NCBI RefSeq assembly: GCF_030503435.1
Contig: NZ_JAUKPO010000030.1
Span: 27,733 to 91,732 of the forward strand
Direction: 5' to 3'
From: Rhodocytophaga aerolata
GTDB taxonomy: Bacteria; Bacteroidota; Bacteroidia; Cytophagales; 172606-1
DNA length: 64,000 nt
Shown: one piece after another, positions 55,587-64,000 of the stretch
How positions within the stretch are numbered: position 1 is the stretch's first letter
Layout of the letters: each line of letters opens with the position of its first letter
Program-made: the position numbers and the translations under genes
Notes under the pieces: generated by a model
The model's input: the letters and a program-made list of their open reading frames with translations, nothing else
What the model was told of the DNA's origin: nothing
Database searches by the model: none

Positions 55587-55972
55587 GATTTGTAAAATGA
55601 TTGAAATGTGTAATTGCCCGATAAATTTTCAGATAGCTATTCTGCTTGGTTACAGGGGCTTTCGGAAGGGAAATAAAGATAAAAGGGTAACTAAAGGAGC
55701 AACAAGCTGCAGGAATACGCTTAGGCCAGTAACAAATCAATGGAAATTCGCTAATGTACCTGTCTCAGCAGGTTAGTAAGCTATGAACAAAGGCAACCTG
55801 CATGAAAGCTCTCTAAGATTAGCTCCGTTTCGGAAGTACTCCGGCAACCTGCTCAACTAGCGACACAGACATGCATACATAGAATAATGGTATGCTTTAG
55901 CATTAAATCTCCCTTGTGATGTTACTAAGCTAATATAGCATTACTGCCAATGCAGCTCGATACCTGTATCTT
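55587..55972. other. intergenic region, 386 bp
   Basis: Two short overlapping frames on opposite strands here show no family resemblance. The part nearest 55586 should hold the promoter of the NDH-2/nhaD transcript, but I see no exact -7 element. Confidence 0.4.
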
Positions 55973-56380
55973 CTAGGGGGCATTAATTAAGATTACACTT
56001 AAAAAGAGGGTGTGGAAATAAGAGTTGGTAAAAAAGAAGGGACGTTCCTTACCTTTGTTTCCATTGAAAAGGGAAAAAAGGACAAACAGAAAAAAAGCCG
56101 GAAAAATAATAAACCCAAACTGAAAAGTAGGAACAGGCGAAAGCCATGCATCAGAAAGTAAAAGCTTTTCAGGGCTATATAATACGTCTTGTAAATGATC
56201 AGGGGCAAGTGCATCATTGGGCGAAAATTCCTGGGCCAAAGAAGATAGCTCAGTTGATGGATGCAGTGCAGCTGCTGGATAGATGTTATCAGCATGGGGC
56301 AGTATTGTCCTATAATAAATGGCTGCTGCCTGAAAAAATACCAGGAAGAAGACAAGTATGCGGAATGTGTTTGCTCTCAT
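55973..56380 (-). CDS. small two-span membrane protein of unknown function
   Basis: The ATG at 56380 gives 135 residues with an N-terminal hydrophobic segment (ILVFFLVFFQAAAIYY). A polar periplasmic region follows (ADNIYPAAALHPSTELSSLA), and a second strong membrane helix (GFIIFPAFFLFVLFSLF) precedes a charged GNKGKER patch. A hydrophobic tail ends the protein. I recognise no family. The plus-strand frame covering the same DNA (56146-56388) is less likely because it lacks this regular pattern. Confidence 0.5.
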   Translation of the reverse strand: MRANTFRILVFFLVFFQAAAIYYRTILPHADNIYPAAALHPSTELSSLAQEFSPNDALAPDHLQDVLYSPEKLLLSDAWLSPVPTFQFGFIIFPAFFLFVLFSLFNGNKGKERPFFFTNSYFHTLFLSVILINAP

Positions 56381-56401
56381 TGCTATAAACAACAATCTCA
56401 A

Positions 56402-56850
56402 AAGTAAGTAAATTTTTTATGCATTGCCAAATTATACAGCCGATATTATTAGACAATAAACACTGTTCCGATCCTTAGTTTATGTAAGATTTTCGCTGTT
56501 AATACATACTTATTATCTGCGTATTGTCTGGCTATTCTAACTTTACTTGTAAGAATATAAATTTGTAAAAGTGCCTCTTTAGCGTAACTGGTTGTTGCCC
56601 TTATCCCAAAGTCTATTTCTGTCCTTAATGAGGCTATTAGTAGTACTAGAAATACCTTTAGCAGGTCTCTTGCGCCAGATTATAAATTTTCCTGTTAGTG
56701 GAATTGCCCGGATGTAGGTATGCTAAAAATTCCTGATGGATTGCTTATTCTGTGAAACCGCCCATACGATTGTATGCAAAGTCCCCTAGAGGGCTTGAAG
56801 CATAGGTTTAGGTTTTCTTTAAAATATTATGAATAAACTATTGGCAATTT
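56402..56850. other. intergenic region, 449 bp
   Basis: This region is downstream of the trehalase and upstream of the small membrane protein, both on the minus strand. I see no coding frame. A weak imperfect inverted repeat with a CTAG centre occurs near 56784-56801. Confidence 0.4.
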
Positions 56851-58410
56851 TTAATGTAAGTGCCTTTCATGAGTTTGTAAACATAAATATACGCCGTTAG
56901 TCCAACCGAAACCGTCCTGATTAGGGTATTCACCTCCACCAGCTGGTATACTAGTATCTACTACATTGTATTTTTCCATCATCTTGCCAGTGTCGCGGAA
57001 AACCTGGTCGTTGAGAGACATCCACCGTTGCCTAACCTGTGCAGCTAATGCCGAAAAGTTATAGCGCAACAAACCTTGATGGGCAATCCACTGCATAGGT
57101 GCCCAGCCATTGGGGGAGTCCCATTGTTGGCCACTTTCCTGAAGGCTTGAGACTAAGCCTCCTGATTTTAAAAAGCTTTTCTCCAGATGCGTTTGCACTT
57201 GCCCGGCTTGTTCCGGGGTAGCTATCCCAAAAAACAAAGGAAACACACCAGCCAGCGACCATACACTGGTTGGCTTATGCAGCGCTGCATTATAATCCAT
57301 AAAAAAACAACGGCTAGTGTCCCAGAAATACGTTTGCATAGCTTTGCGTCTGCGGTCTGCTTTGTTTTTAAAATATTCTCCTGGCTCTTCAAAAGAACTT
57401 TGGGTATAAGCTGTTGATAAAGTCATCTCCAGGTAGTAGAGCAAACAGTTTAAGTCTACTGGAATAATATCAGTTGTATGGATAGTTGCTAAATTTTTTT
57501 CATCTCCCAACCAGCGGCAACTAAAATCCCATCCCGATTCGCAGGCAGCCCGGATATGCCGGTAGAGCGAACCTGGGGAAACGCCGTATGGTGCAGCTTT
57601 ATGGGCCAGTTCTACATCTTCCCGGTAAGATTCAGGGCGTGGAGCGGGCAGATCATCCCAATAGCGGTTGAGAATACTGCCGTCAGGTAGCATCACTACC
57701 CGCCGGAAAGAAGATTCATGGTCGTTGAGCCGGAAATAGCCATCCATCCAATAATTGTATTCTTTTTGCATATGCGGCAGATACTGTTGCAGCACCTGCG
57801 GGCCATCAATGTCTGCCAGGAGTTGCACCATTAAAGCAAAGAAGGGAGGCTGAGAACGTGTAAGGTAGTAGCTGCGGTTAGCGTTGGGTATATGACCGTA
57901 AGCATCTATCAGGTACGCAAAATTTTTCACCATCTGCCGAATCAGTTCGTAATTACCCGAGACTCTCAGCCCCAGCATAGTGAAATAACTATCCCAGTAA
58001 TATAAGCCCCGGAAGCGGCCTCCAGGTACGATATATGGCTCAGGTAGAGGAAGCAGCGAACAGTTAGTTTCCGATTGTTGAACTAATAATGGCCATAGCT
58101 GATGTAAATGATCGGCAGTAGCTAAAGAACGGTCACTTTTATGATCAATTTTAACTGGTTCAGGTACGTGGAAATAGGCATGTACAAAATCCTTGAGCCG
58201 GAAATCTTTCCTGTGTTTTTCTATTTCGTATAAACTCAGTATTTCTTCCGGAGCACGTCTGGGATAACAGTCGGCAAAGGTAATAGAGTCTTCAAAAACA
58301 TGGCGCATCTGCGCATCGTGAAACAAGGGCCCAAATAGCTGATCGGGTGGCAATATGGCTGGTACTACACTATATATTTGAGGAGGAAGCTGGGTAGCAA
58401 ACTGGTTCAT
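56851..58410 (-). CDS. treF: trehalase, glycoside hydrolase family 37
   Basis: The 519-residue product carries both trehalase signatures: PGGRFRGLYYWDSYFTMLGL and QWDSPNGWAPMQW. It also has the Gly-rich loop GGGEYPNQDGFGWTNG near the C-terminus and IPNANRSYYLTRSQPPFFAL. No signal peptide is present, so it should act in the cytoplasm, like TreF, splitting trehalose to two glucose molecules. Length fits the family. It stands alone, with no trehalose transporter or synthase near. Confidence 0.96.
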   Translation of the reverse strand: MNQFATQLPPQIYSVVPAILPPDQLFGPLFHDAQMRHVFEDSITFADCYPRRAPEEILSLYEIEKHRKDFRLKDFVHAYFHVPEPVKIDHKSDRSLATADHLHQLWPLLVQQSETNCSLLPLPEPYIVPGGRFRGLYYWDSYFTMLGLRVSGNYELIRQMVKNFAYLIDAYGHIPNANRSYYLTRSQPPFFALMVQLLADIDGPQVLQQYLPHMQKEYNYWMDGYFRLNDHESSFRRVVMLPDGSILNRYWDDLPAPRPESYREDVELAHKAAPYGVSPGSLYRHIRAACESGWDFSCRWLGDEKNLATIHTTDIIPVDLNCLLYYLEMTLSTAYTQSSFEEPGEYFKNKADRRRKAMQTYFWDTSRCFFMDYNAALHKPTSVWSLAGVFPLFFGIATPEQAGQVQTHLEKSFLKSGGLVSSLQESGQQWDSPNGWAPMQWIAHQGLLRYNFSALAAQVRQRWMSLNDQVFRDTGKMMEKYNVVDTSIPAGGGEYPNQDGFGWTNGVYLCLQTHERHLH

Positions 58411-58710
58411 TTGGAAGTATATGGTTTTATAACATAACGCATGAACCCTGGCGATGTTTACTAAACTTGTTTTTCTAATCGAATTCTAATACGATAGAAG
58501 GTGCTGCTGTTACAGGCTGAACCGTTTGAAACTGTTAAACCTATGTTGTTTTCAAAGGTAGTGCTGCACTTCTTGGATTGTGTGCCCTGGCGGTAAAGTA
58601 TAAAAGAAATATCCTGCCTGGTAAGCCTTTACTAGTAAAGCTGCCAGACAGGATATACGGTATTGCTTGCGTTTGTGCCTACCTATACGAATTCCAATAC
58701 ACACATAGGT
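58411..58710. other. intergenic region, 300 bp, with a terminator
   Basis: The right half holds the terminator of the Gfo/Idh/MocA gene. The left half should hold the trehalase promoter, but no exact -7 element is visible. A 63-codon plus-strand frame across the hairpin is not credible. Confidence 0.5.
58609..58656 (-). terminator. long stem-loop terminator
   Basis: ATATCCTGCCTGG (58609-58621) pairs with CCAGACAGGATAT (58644-58656). Inside, CCTTTACT and AGTAAAG continue the helix. On the minus strand the tail is TTTCTTTTATA. It lies 55 bp past the stop of the gene ending at 58711. Confidence 0.85.
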
Positions 58711-59829
58711 TTACACTTTTAGGTCTACTTTTTTTCCTGTCTTTACTGCCTGGAAAATGGCATCAATGATCTGCATGTCTTTTACGCCTTCTTCGCCATT
58801 TACCGGAACCTCTGGTTTTTTGCCTTGCAAAATAATAGCTGCCATCTCATCCATCTGAAGTGTCTGGTGAGTAACGTGCGGCTGGGTGAGTTCACCTTTG
58901 TGGGTACGCCCCTGAATAGGCCCATAGCCGGTGGCCGGTTGCAGTTTGGCATAGCCGTTGTCGCCATTAAGAAAAAAGCTATCCAGGTTGTTCATACTAT
59001 AGGTAGATAAACAGGAAGCTACGGCTCCACTAGGGAAACCTAGTTGAAACTGTATAGTTTCGTCTATCCCGTCTTTAAATTTCTCCCGGTTGTTTTTTGT
59101 TTCCTGAGCAGTTACCCATATAGGGTCTTCGCCTATCATATAGCGGGCTCCATTAATAGAATAAATGCCAATATCCATCATTGCTCCCCCACCAGAAAGC
59201 TTTGGATTTAATCGCCACTGGTTAGGATCTCCGATTTTGAAGCCGGATAAACCTTCAAAAAATAAGATTTTACCCATTTCTCCAGCTTTTCTCATCCGCA
59301 CAATTTCTAAAGTCTTTGGCTCAAAGTGCATGCGGTACCCAATCAGCAGGTGTACCTTGGCATTTTTGCAGGCATCTACCATCTCCTTGCCTTCTTTGGC
59401 ATTTATAGCCATTGGTTTTTCACAGATCACGTGTTTGCCAGCTTTGGCTACGCGCAGTGTTTGCGGGTGGTGAAGCGCGTTTGGCGTAATAATATACACG
59501 GCATCAATGTCCGGATTATCCTTAATACGGTCGAAATTCTCGTAATTGTAGCAGTTTTTTTCAGGGATATTATATTTGCTCTGCCAGTCTTTTATTTTGG
59601 AAGGAGTGCCGCTGATAACACCGGTTAATTTAGCCATTTTACAGGTTTGCATGGCTTCAGCTACCCTTGTTCCATAACTTCCCAGGCCCATAATAGCTAC
59701 ACGCAAAGGTTGACTTTGGTATGTCCGGTTATAAGCATTAATAGAAGACGCCTGCGTAGCAGAACTAAGTAAAGGCCATGCCAGGGCGGAAGCAGTAATT
59801 TTTTGTAAAAAGTTACGACGGGAATTCAT
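58711..59829 (-). CDS. exported Gfo/Idh/MocA family oxidoreductase
   Basis: The 372-residue product starts with a Tat signal (NSRRNFLQKITASALAWPLL). The Rossmann motif is VAIMGLGSYGTRVAEAM, followed by DAVYIITPNALHHPQTL and the diagnostic GKHVICEKPMAINAKEG. The C-terminal alpha/beta domain has IGYRMHFEPKTLEIV and GGGAMMDIGIYSINGARYM. This is the glucose-fructose oxidoreductase type, which keeps its NAD(P) tightly bound after Tat export and oxidises or interconverts sugars in the periplasm. It has its own terminator and candidate promoter. Substrate unknown. Confidence 0.93.
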   Translation of the reverse strand: MNSRRNFLQKITASALAWPLLSSATQASSINAYNRTYQSQPLRVAIMGLGSYGTRVAEAMQTCKMAKLTGVISGTPSKIKDWQSKYNIPEKNCYNYENFDRIKDNPDIDAVYIITPNALHHPQTLRVAKAGKHVICEKPMAINAKEGKEMVDACKNAKVHLLIGYRMHFEPKTLEIVRMRKAGEMGKILFFEGLSGFKIGDPNQWRLNPKLSGGGAMMDIGIYSINGARYMIGEDPIWVTAQETKNNREKFKDGIDETIQFQLGFPSGAVASCLSTYSMNNLDSFFLNGDNGYAKLQPATGYGPIQGRTHKGELTQPHVTHQTLQMDEMAAIILQGKKPEVPVNGEEGVKDMQIIDAIFQAVKTGKKVDLKV

Positions 59830-59890
59830 TACACAGATATGGGTTTTGGTGAAAAGAATATAATACTGATTGTATATGTACCTGAAATGT

Positions 59891-59898
59891 CAAATATA
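59891..59898 (-). promoter_or_regulatory. candidate -7 element TATATTTG (minus strand)
   Basis: The minus strand reads TATATTTG, matching TAnnTTTG, 61 bp before the ATG of the Gfo/Idh/MocA gene. No clear -33 element was found. Confidence 0.4.
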
Positions 59899-60416
59899 CA
59901 TAATTCTTTCAGCTCTGTATCAGCTAACCATAAGTTTCCTGCCCCGATAAAAATGAAAGAAATACTTCATGATCATCAGAAGAAAATAACCTTAAGCAAC
60001 ATCACCAGCTATATGTTAGTCAAACTACAGGGCCATCGAGTACCCCTTGTCTGGAGCCCTGCCATGTATTTTGGATAAGGTATAGATAAAAACCAGCGTG
60101 ACAATTGCCCGACCACTTGTTCTGGCAGGTATTACCGCTTTAATTTAATTTCCCTGCTGAGTGCTTTGTGTTATTTCTAAAATTCTATATTAAGTGAGTG
60201 GAAAAGAAAGCACCGGGGATCTTCATATGCCTCAAAAGCTCTGAAGTGAAACAAGCTTAAAATTGCTGCTGAATCAAGCGCAATCTTGGTTGCGTTAACT
60301 GAGGACTAACAGTGTTTTTGGTCTATAGAATCCCTTTTGAGGAAACAAAATAGTAAAGGTTCTCTTACATCAAATCTGGTAAAAATTCAATAAAATATGA
60401 TGACCCTTTTTTGTAT

Positions 60417-60440
60417 AAAATACCTGGAAATAGGTATTTT
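60417..60440. repeat. perfect hairpin, 9-bp arms
   Basis: AAAATACCT (60417-60425) and AGGTATTTT (60432-60440) are exact inverted copies around GGAAAT. It could be a terminator, an operator or an RNA hairpin; no gene ends close enough to decide. Confidence 0.45.
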
Positions 60441-60726
60441 AATTTACTTTGAAAATAGTAATCTTTGTATGTAAGAAAAATGCAAGAAAGTGTGGTATGC
60501 GTATTTATTTATAGGATGTTTACTAGTTAAGGCCTAAGCGTATACATAGATAAATTTAGATAGAATGATAGGTTTAATCGCAAAAAAACAAAGTTTTGTC
60601 GAAAATTAGCGTAGGTCTTATAGACTCAGGTACCATTTTTGTCGTAGATAAGAATGCTATAAACAGGTAAGATTTTGCAGGTTTTATAAAAGCTTAAAAC
60701 ATCCAGGTAAAAAAAATACAGAAAAC

Positions 60727-60734
60727 TACCTTTG
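60727..60734 (+). promoter_or_regulatory. candidate -7 element TACCTTTG
   Basis: TACCTTTG matches TAnnTTTG. If used, it would give the surface-protein gene a leader of about 490 bases. Chance occurrence in AT-rich DNA is possible. Confidence 0.25.
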
Positions 60735-61230
60735 TATTTTTAACTTATTCGTGTAATATTGTTTTTTACCTATTTAGCGAATTTATTCAATTACTTTAAA
60801 TTATATGACATAAGGATTACTTCACATATCAAAGATTCCTCTATTGTTTATTGAGCATTTAGCTGGTTACATGCGATGGTAGCAAAAGATATTGCTGCGC
60901 TTATACTAAAATGATAGCCAAAGCAAATGTTTAAATCAGTTCAATGAATTTATGCCTATTGCATGACTGAATAATGTATATAGATAAAATAATTAAATGC
61001 TAAATATTATTTGTTCTCAGGGCATTAAAAACTTTCCATGCACACTCATCTATTCTTTGTTAAACCTTTTGCATTACATCCTTCCATCTCAGGCAGGATA
61101 TTTTTAATTAACACGTATCAACCCAGATAACGCATCAAAATACAAACGATTTATTTGCATACGTATCTGAATTTAATCGCCAATATCCAAAACAACCAAA
61201 GAATTGAGCCAACTTTTTTCTATATCACTA

Positions 61231-64000
61231 ATGAAAAAGAATAGTTACCTACGCTTACAAGACCTGACGGAAAGCCTATGGTTTTACTACGCAAAGATTA
61301 TACTTATGACAGTAGGTATGCTTTATGGAGCAAAACAACTGATGCTAGCTAACAACAGCTTTGCAACCTCCAGTTCCGGCATGCCTGGGCTGAAAGGATC
61401 TTGGCTAATGCCGGTCGCTGATGTAAGTAAGCCAATAGCCTTCCTGACCCCATCTATTGCATCAACTAATGTCAGTATATCTTCAAATCTGGAACTGGAA
61501 TTTGATGAACCAGTGTTTAAAGGTAGCGGCCAGATTATTTTAAAATATGGTAGCAACTCACAAACAATTGATGTAGGAAGCAACCTGGTATCTATCGTCA
61601 ATGGAAACAAGGTAATCATCAATCCGGCTGACTTTCCCTATTCTACTACAATCGGAGTAGTTGTACCTGCTACAGCTTTCAGGGATGCAGCCAATAATTT
61701 TTTTGATGGGACTACAGAAAATAACTGGAATTTTACTACACATGCTTCCAACCGGGCGCCTGTGTTTGGCTCTTCTGCTACATCACCTGTATTTGGTTCC
61801 TCTTCTTTTACAGCCACCCTGCCCGATAATGTAAGCTTGGGTACGCCGGCGGGCACTGGTATTGTTACAGCTACAGACCCGGATGGCGATGCATTGGTGT
61901 ATAGTATTGTATCAGGTAATACGAATGGCGCCTTTGCCATAAACTCATCTACCGGCGCCCTGACTGTAAACAAACGACTTAATTACCATACAAAATCTGC
62001 CTACTCAATTGTAGTAAAGGTTACAGACCCACAAGGGTTAACAGCACAGGCAACCGTATTATTAACTATTGTTCCTGGCATACTGGTAGAAGATTTTTCA
62101 GCTATCAACTGGACAACAGTAGCTAGTCAGCAGTATTCAGTAAGTGAACAGCAAGGGGAAGTGGTGAATGGGAAACTTTATACTTTTGGTGGCTTCGACA
62201 GTCAGAAATCAACTTTTACTCCTACCAGCCGCTCATATCAATTCGATCCGGTAGCCAACCAATGGACAAGTATTGCTAATCTGCCTTATTTACCCAATGG
62301 CATAGGCTCAGACGGTAAAACTTATGGAGGAGTAACACATGCTGGTATCACAAATGATGGTACAGATATTTATTTTGCTGGAGGATATACTTCAAATGCC
62401 AGTGGTACCGGGCAGATTTTTGGCACCAAACAAGTATGGAAATATACGGTAGGTTCTAATACCTATACTAGGCTTCCTGATCTTCCGGTGGATATTTCTG
62501 CTGGGCAAATGGAGTATGTGAATGGTAAGCTACACCACATAGGCGGAACCAATGTAGCACGGACGGAAGATTTAGCAAGCCACTATGTACTGGATTTAGA
62601 TAATCTGGCGGCAGGCTGGCAAACCTTAGCTCCTTTACCTAACCCGCGTCAACATGCGGGTTCTACCGTTTTTGAAGGTAAAATTTACTTTATAGGCGGT
62701 CAGAACGGGCATGATTCCAATTTAACTACCAGGACACTGGTACATATGTATGATCCGGCTACCAATACCTGGACACAACGGGCAAATCTGCCAACTCCCA
62801 CCGGTACCAATGGCCGTGGTCATATCACCTCATCGGTTGTTGTAGCCGGAAAACGTATTATTGTTTTAGGAGGCGAAACAGTACATAGTACAGGCCGGAC
62901 CGATATGGTATCAGCCTATACACCTGCTACTAATACATGGCAAAACCTAACCCCAATGCCGGCAGTCCGGTCTTCGGGAGTAGCCGCCTTTATAGGAGGT
63001 AATTTGTATTATAGTGGAGGTTCTACCAATATTACCTTTAAAGGGGTTCCGGTTCCTGAGAATACAAATACAAATACTTGTTCACCCATTAGTACATTGC
63101 CTTGTCCACAGGTAGTGGTTTCCCTTGCCTCCCCGTTTGTGCTGGAGTTTAACACTAACGCAGGCGGCCTGTTAGATAAAAACAACCTGGGCACCGGCTT
63201 TACCATGGTGGATGCCCCTTCTGCCCGCTTAGCAGTAGATGGTCCTGTATTTAACAGCACTATCCCAGGCTATGAACCTTCCAGGCTGGAAGTAGCAGGA
63301 GGCCAGTTAAAACTAACCTCTAACCGCGGCCTGGCCTTCCGCACACCTGGCACAAGCGCTACGCAAAGTGTCCGCACCAACTCACAGATCAATGCCCTGG
63401 GGGTAGGTGTCAATGCTTCTGCCCAAAAACTGACTATAGAAACAACGCTTGTTAATCCGGTGATGGGAACAACTACCGGACAGCAAGCAGGCTTATGGTA
63501 TGGACTCGATGAAGATAATTTTGTAAAGTTAGTAGCCGTGGATGGGAAAATAGAGTTTCGCCGGGAAGTGAATGGGTTGTCCAGTACGGCCTCTCCTAAT
63601 CCCGACCAGCAGATTACCACAGCCATTGCCGCTATTGCCACAAGTGCTGTAAAACTGCGTTTGCTTCTAGATCCTACAACAGGTACCATTCAAGGGTTTT
63701 ACACTGTTGGAGCAGGGGTAGAGGTACAGATGGGTGGTGCCGGGTTTGGCTTTGCTATACCAGCGCTGATAGCCGGTAAAACGCTTGGCTCTGTGGCAAA
63801 TATTTCTTTTGCAGGCATTTATACCTCACACCGCAATGCAGGGGATGTAAATACAACACTTGCTACTCCACCGGTCTATTCTTTCGAGAATTTTAAACTA
63901 GAAGCTTTCACTTCAGGGACTAACACATTAACCTTTACTCCCTCTAGCCTGACCTTTAGTGTTCCTGTGGATGGCACAGTGACAGCTCAAAAAGCTACGC
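61231..64000 (+). CDS. very large secreted multi-domain surface protein (partial, runs off window)
   Basis: From the ATG at 61231 the frame stays open for 923 codons to the window end. The N-terminus has a hydrophobic export segment (IILMTVGMLYGAKQLML). Residues about 71-170 match an SbsA-type Ig domain (LELEFDEPVFKGSGQIIL, then NWNFTT). Residues about 177-280 are a cadherin-like repeat (ATDPDGDALVYSIVSG, FAINSSTGALTV). Residues about 289-597 hold Kelch-like blades (KLYTFGGF, KIYFIGGQNGHD, RIIVLGGE, LYYSGGS). A beta-rich region follows, and the last codons (LTFTPSSLTFSV) look like the start of a BACON or ASH-like module. It is probably a type IX-secreted adhesin or carbohydrate-binding surface protein, but the C-terminus is not seen. 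Confidence 0.85.
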   Translation, partial: MKKNSYLRLQDLTESLWFYYAKIILMTVGMLYGAKQLMLANNSFATSSSGMPGLKGSWLMPVADVSKPIAFLTPSIASTNVSISSNLELEFDEPVFKGSGQIILKYGSNSQTIDVGSNLVSIVNGNKVIINPADFPYSTTIGVVVPATAFRDAANNFFDGTTENNWNFTTHASNRAPVFGSSATSPVFGSSSFTATLPDNVSLGTPAGTGIVTATDPDGDALVYSIVSGNTNGAFAINSSTGALTVNKRLNYHTKSAYSIVVKVTDPQGLTAQATVLLTIVPGILVEDFSAINWTTVASQQYSVSEQQGEVVNGKLYTFGGFDSQKSTFTPTSRSYQFDPVANQWTSIANLPYLPNGIGSDGKTYGGVTHAGITNDGTDIYFAGGYTSNASGTGQIFGTKQVWKYTVGSNTYTRLPDLPVDISAGQMEYVNGKLHHIGGTNVARTEDLASHYVLDLDNLAAGWQTLAPLPNPRQHAGSTVFEGKIYFIGGQNGHDSNLTTRTLVHMYDPATNTWTQRANLPTPTGTNGRGHITSSVVVAGKRIIVLGGETVHSTGRTDMVSAYTPATNTWQNLTPMPAVRSSGVAAFIGGNLYYSGGSTNITFKGVPVPENTNTNTCSPISTLPCPQVVVSLASPFVLEFNTNAGGLLDKNNLGTGFTMVDAPSARLAVDGPVFNSTIPGYEPSRLEVAGGQLKLTSNRGLAFRTPGTSATQSVRTNSQINALGVGVNASAQKLTIETTLVNPVMGTTTGQQAGLWYGLDEDNFVKLVAVDGKIEFRREVNGLSSTASPNPDQQITTAIAAIATSAVKLRLLLDPTTGTIQGFYTVGAGVEVQMGGAGFGFAIPALIAGKTLGSVANISFAGIYTSHRNAGDVNTTLATPPVYSFENFKLEAFTSGTNTLTFTPSSLTFSVPVDGTVTAQKAT

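Larger units (their letters stand above)
59830..61230. other. AT-rich region without a convincing gene, about 1.4 kb
   Basis: This is the longest non-coding stretch in the window. A 79-codon plus-strand frame at 59839-60078 has no recognisable feature. From about 60360 onward the DNA becomes markedly AT-rich. It holds a perfect hairpin at 60417-60440 and a TACCTTTG element at 60727-60734. It lies upstream of the large surface protein and may be its control region or long leader. Confidence 0.5.

Noticed and set aside
56146..56388. 80-codon plus-strand frame opposite the small membrane protein
   Set aside because: The minus-strand product has a regular two-helix membrane pattern; this frame has none.
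59839..60078. 79-codon plus-strand frame next to the Gfo/Idh/MocA start
   Set aside because: Lacks any recognisable feature and lies across the expected promoter of the divergent gene.

Overview
The window looks like chromosomal DNA of a Bacteroidota bacterium, most likely a Cytophagales member. This is inferred from SusC/SusD and ECF sigma/FecR genes, many lipoproteins, Tat-type oxidoreductases, LytTR regulators, GH92/GH31 glycosidases and candidate promoters of the TAnnTTTG type. No rRNA, tRNA, CRISPR array, transposase or phage gene was seen. Both ends cut genes: a GMC oxidoreductase on the left and a very large repeat-rich surface protein on the right.

Layout. 0-8 kb holds the GMC oxidoreductase tail, a TPR plus SMP-30-like secreted protein, a protein with six 29-residue KIHG repeats, a damaged divergent pair (LytTR response regulator and pirin-like gene, both missing their 5' ends), a cysteine-peptidase-like lipoprotein, a secreted sugar-isomerase-like TIM barrel and a YceI protein. 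8-20 kb holds an orphan PAS histidine kinase, a CPYC thioredoxin-reductase-like flavoprotein divergent from a P1 (DmpA-type) peptidase, an MgtC/DUF4010 membrane protein, a class III cyclase-like protein, a GH31 glycosidase and a lipoprotein MsrB. 20-26 kb is mostly minus strand: DinB, GNAT, ketopantoate reductase, small secreted proteins, a tandem lipocalin-like protein and a winged-helix methyltransferase. A GH92 mannosidase and a lipoprotein hydrolase follow at 26-29.5 kb.

The most coherent locus is 29.8-43.4 kb. An ECF sigma factor, FecR anti-sigma factor, STN-containing SusC and SusD are followed by two paralogous exported FAD oxidoreductases. A molybdenum hydroxylase pair (catalytic subunit plus 2Fe-2S subunit) converges on them. 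It has the signalling and uptake parts of a glycan-utilisation locus but redox enzymes where glycoside hydrolases would be expected, so it may import and oxidise an unidentified substrate.

44-60 kb is mainly minus-strand: an EEP-family hydrolase, a YrbG-type exchanger, two MFS transporters, a DUF819 protein, a BCP peroxiredoxin, and a set comprising a 42-residue membrane peptide, NDH-2 and NhaD that ends at a clear terminator. A cytoplasmic trehalase and a Tat-exported Gfo/Idh/MocA oxidoreductase follow. After about 1.4 kb of AT-rich DNA without a convincing gene, the final 2.8 kb is an open frame with SbsA-like Ig, cadherin-like and Kelch-like segments that runs off the window.

All assignments come from reading motifs by eye. 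Names of broad families are firmer than substrates, and all promoter and operator calls are tentative.
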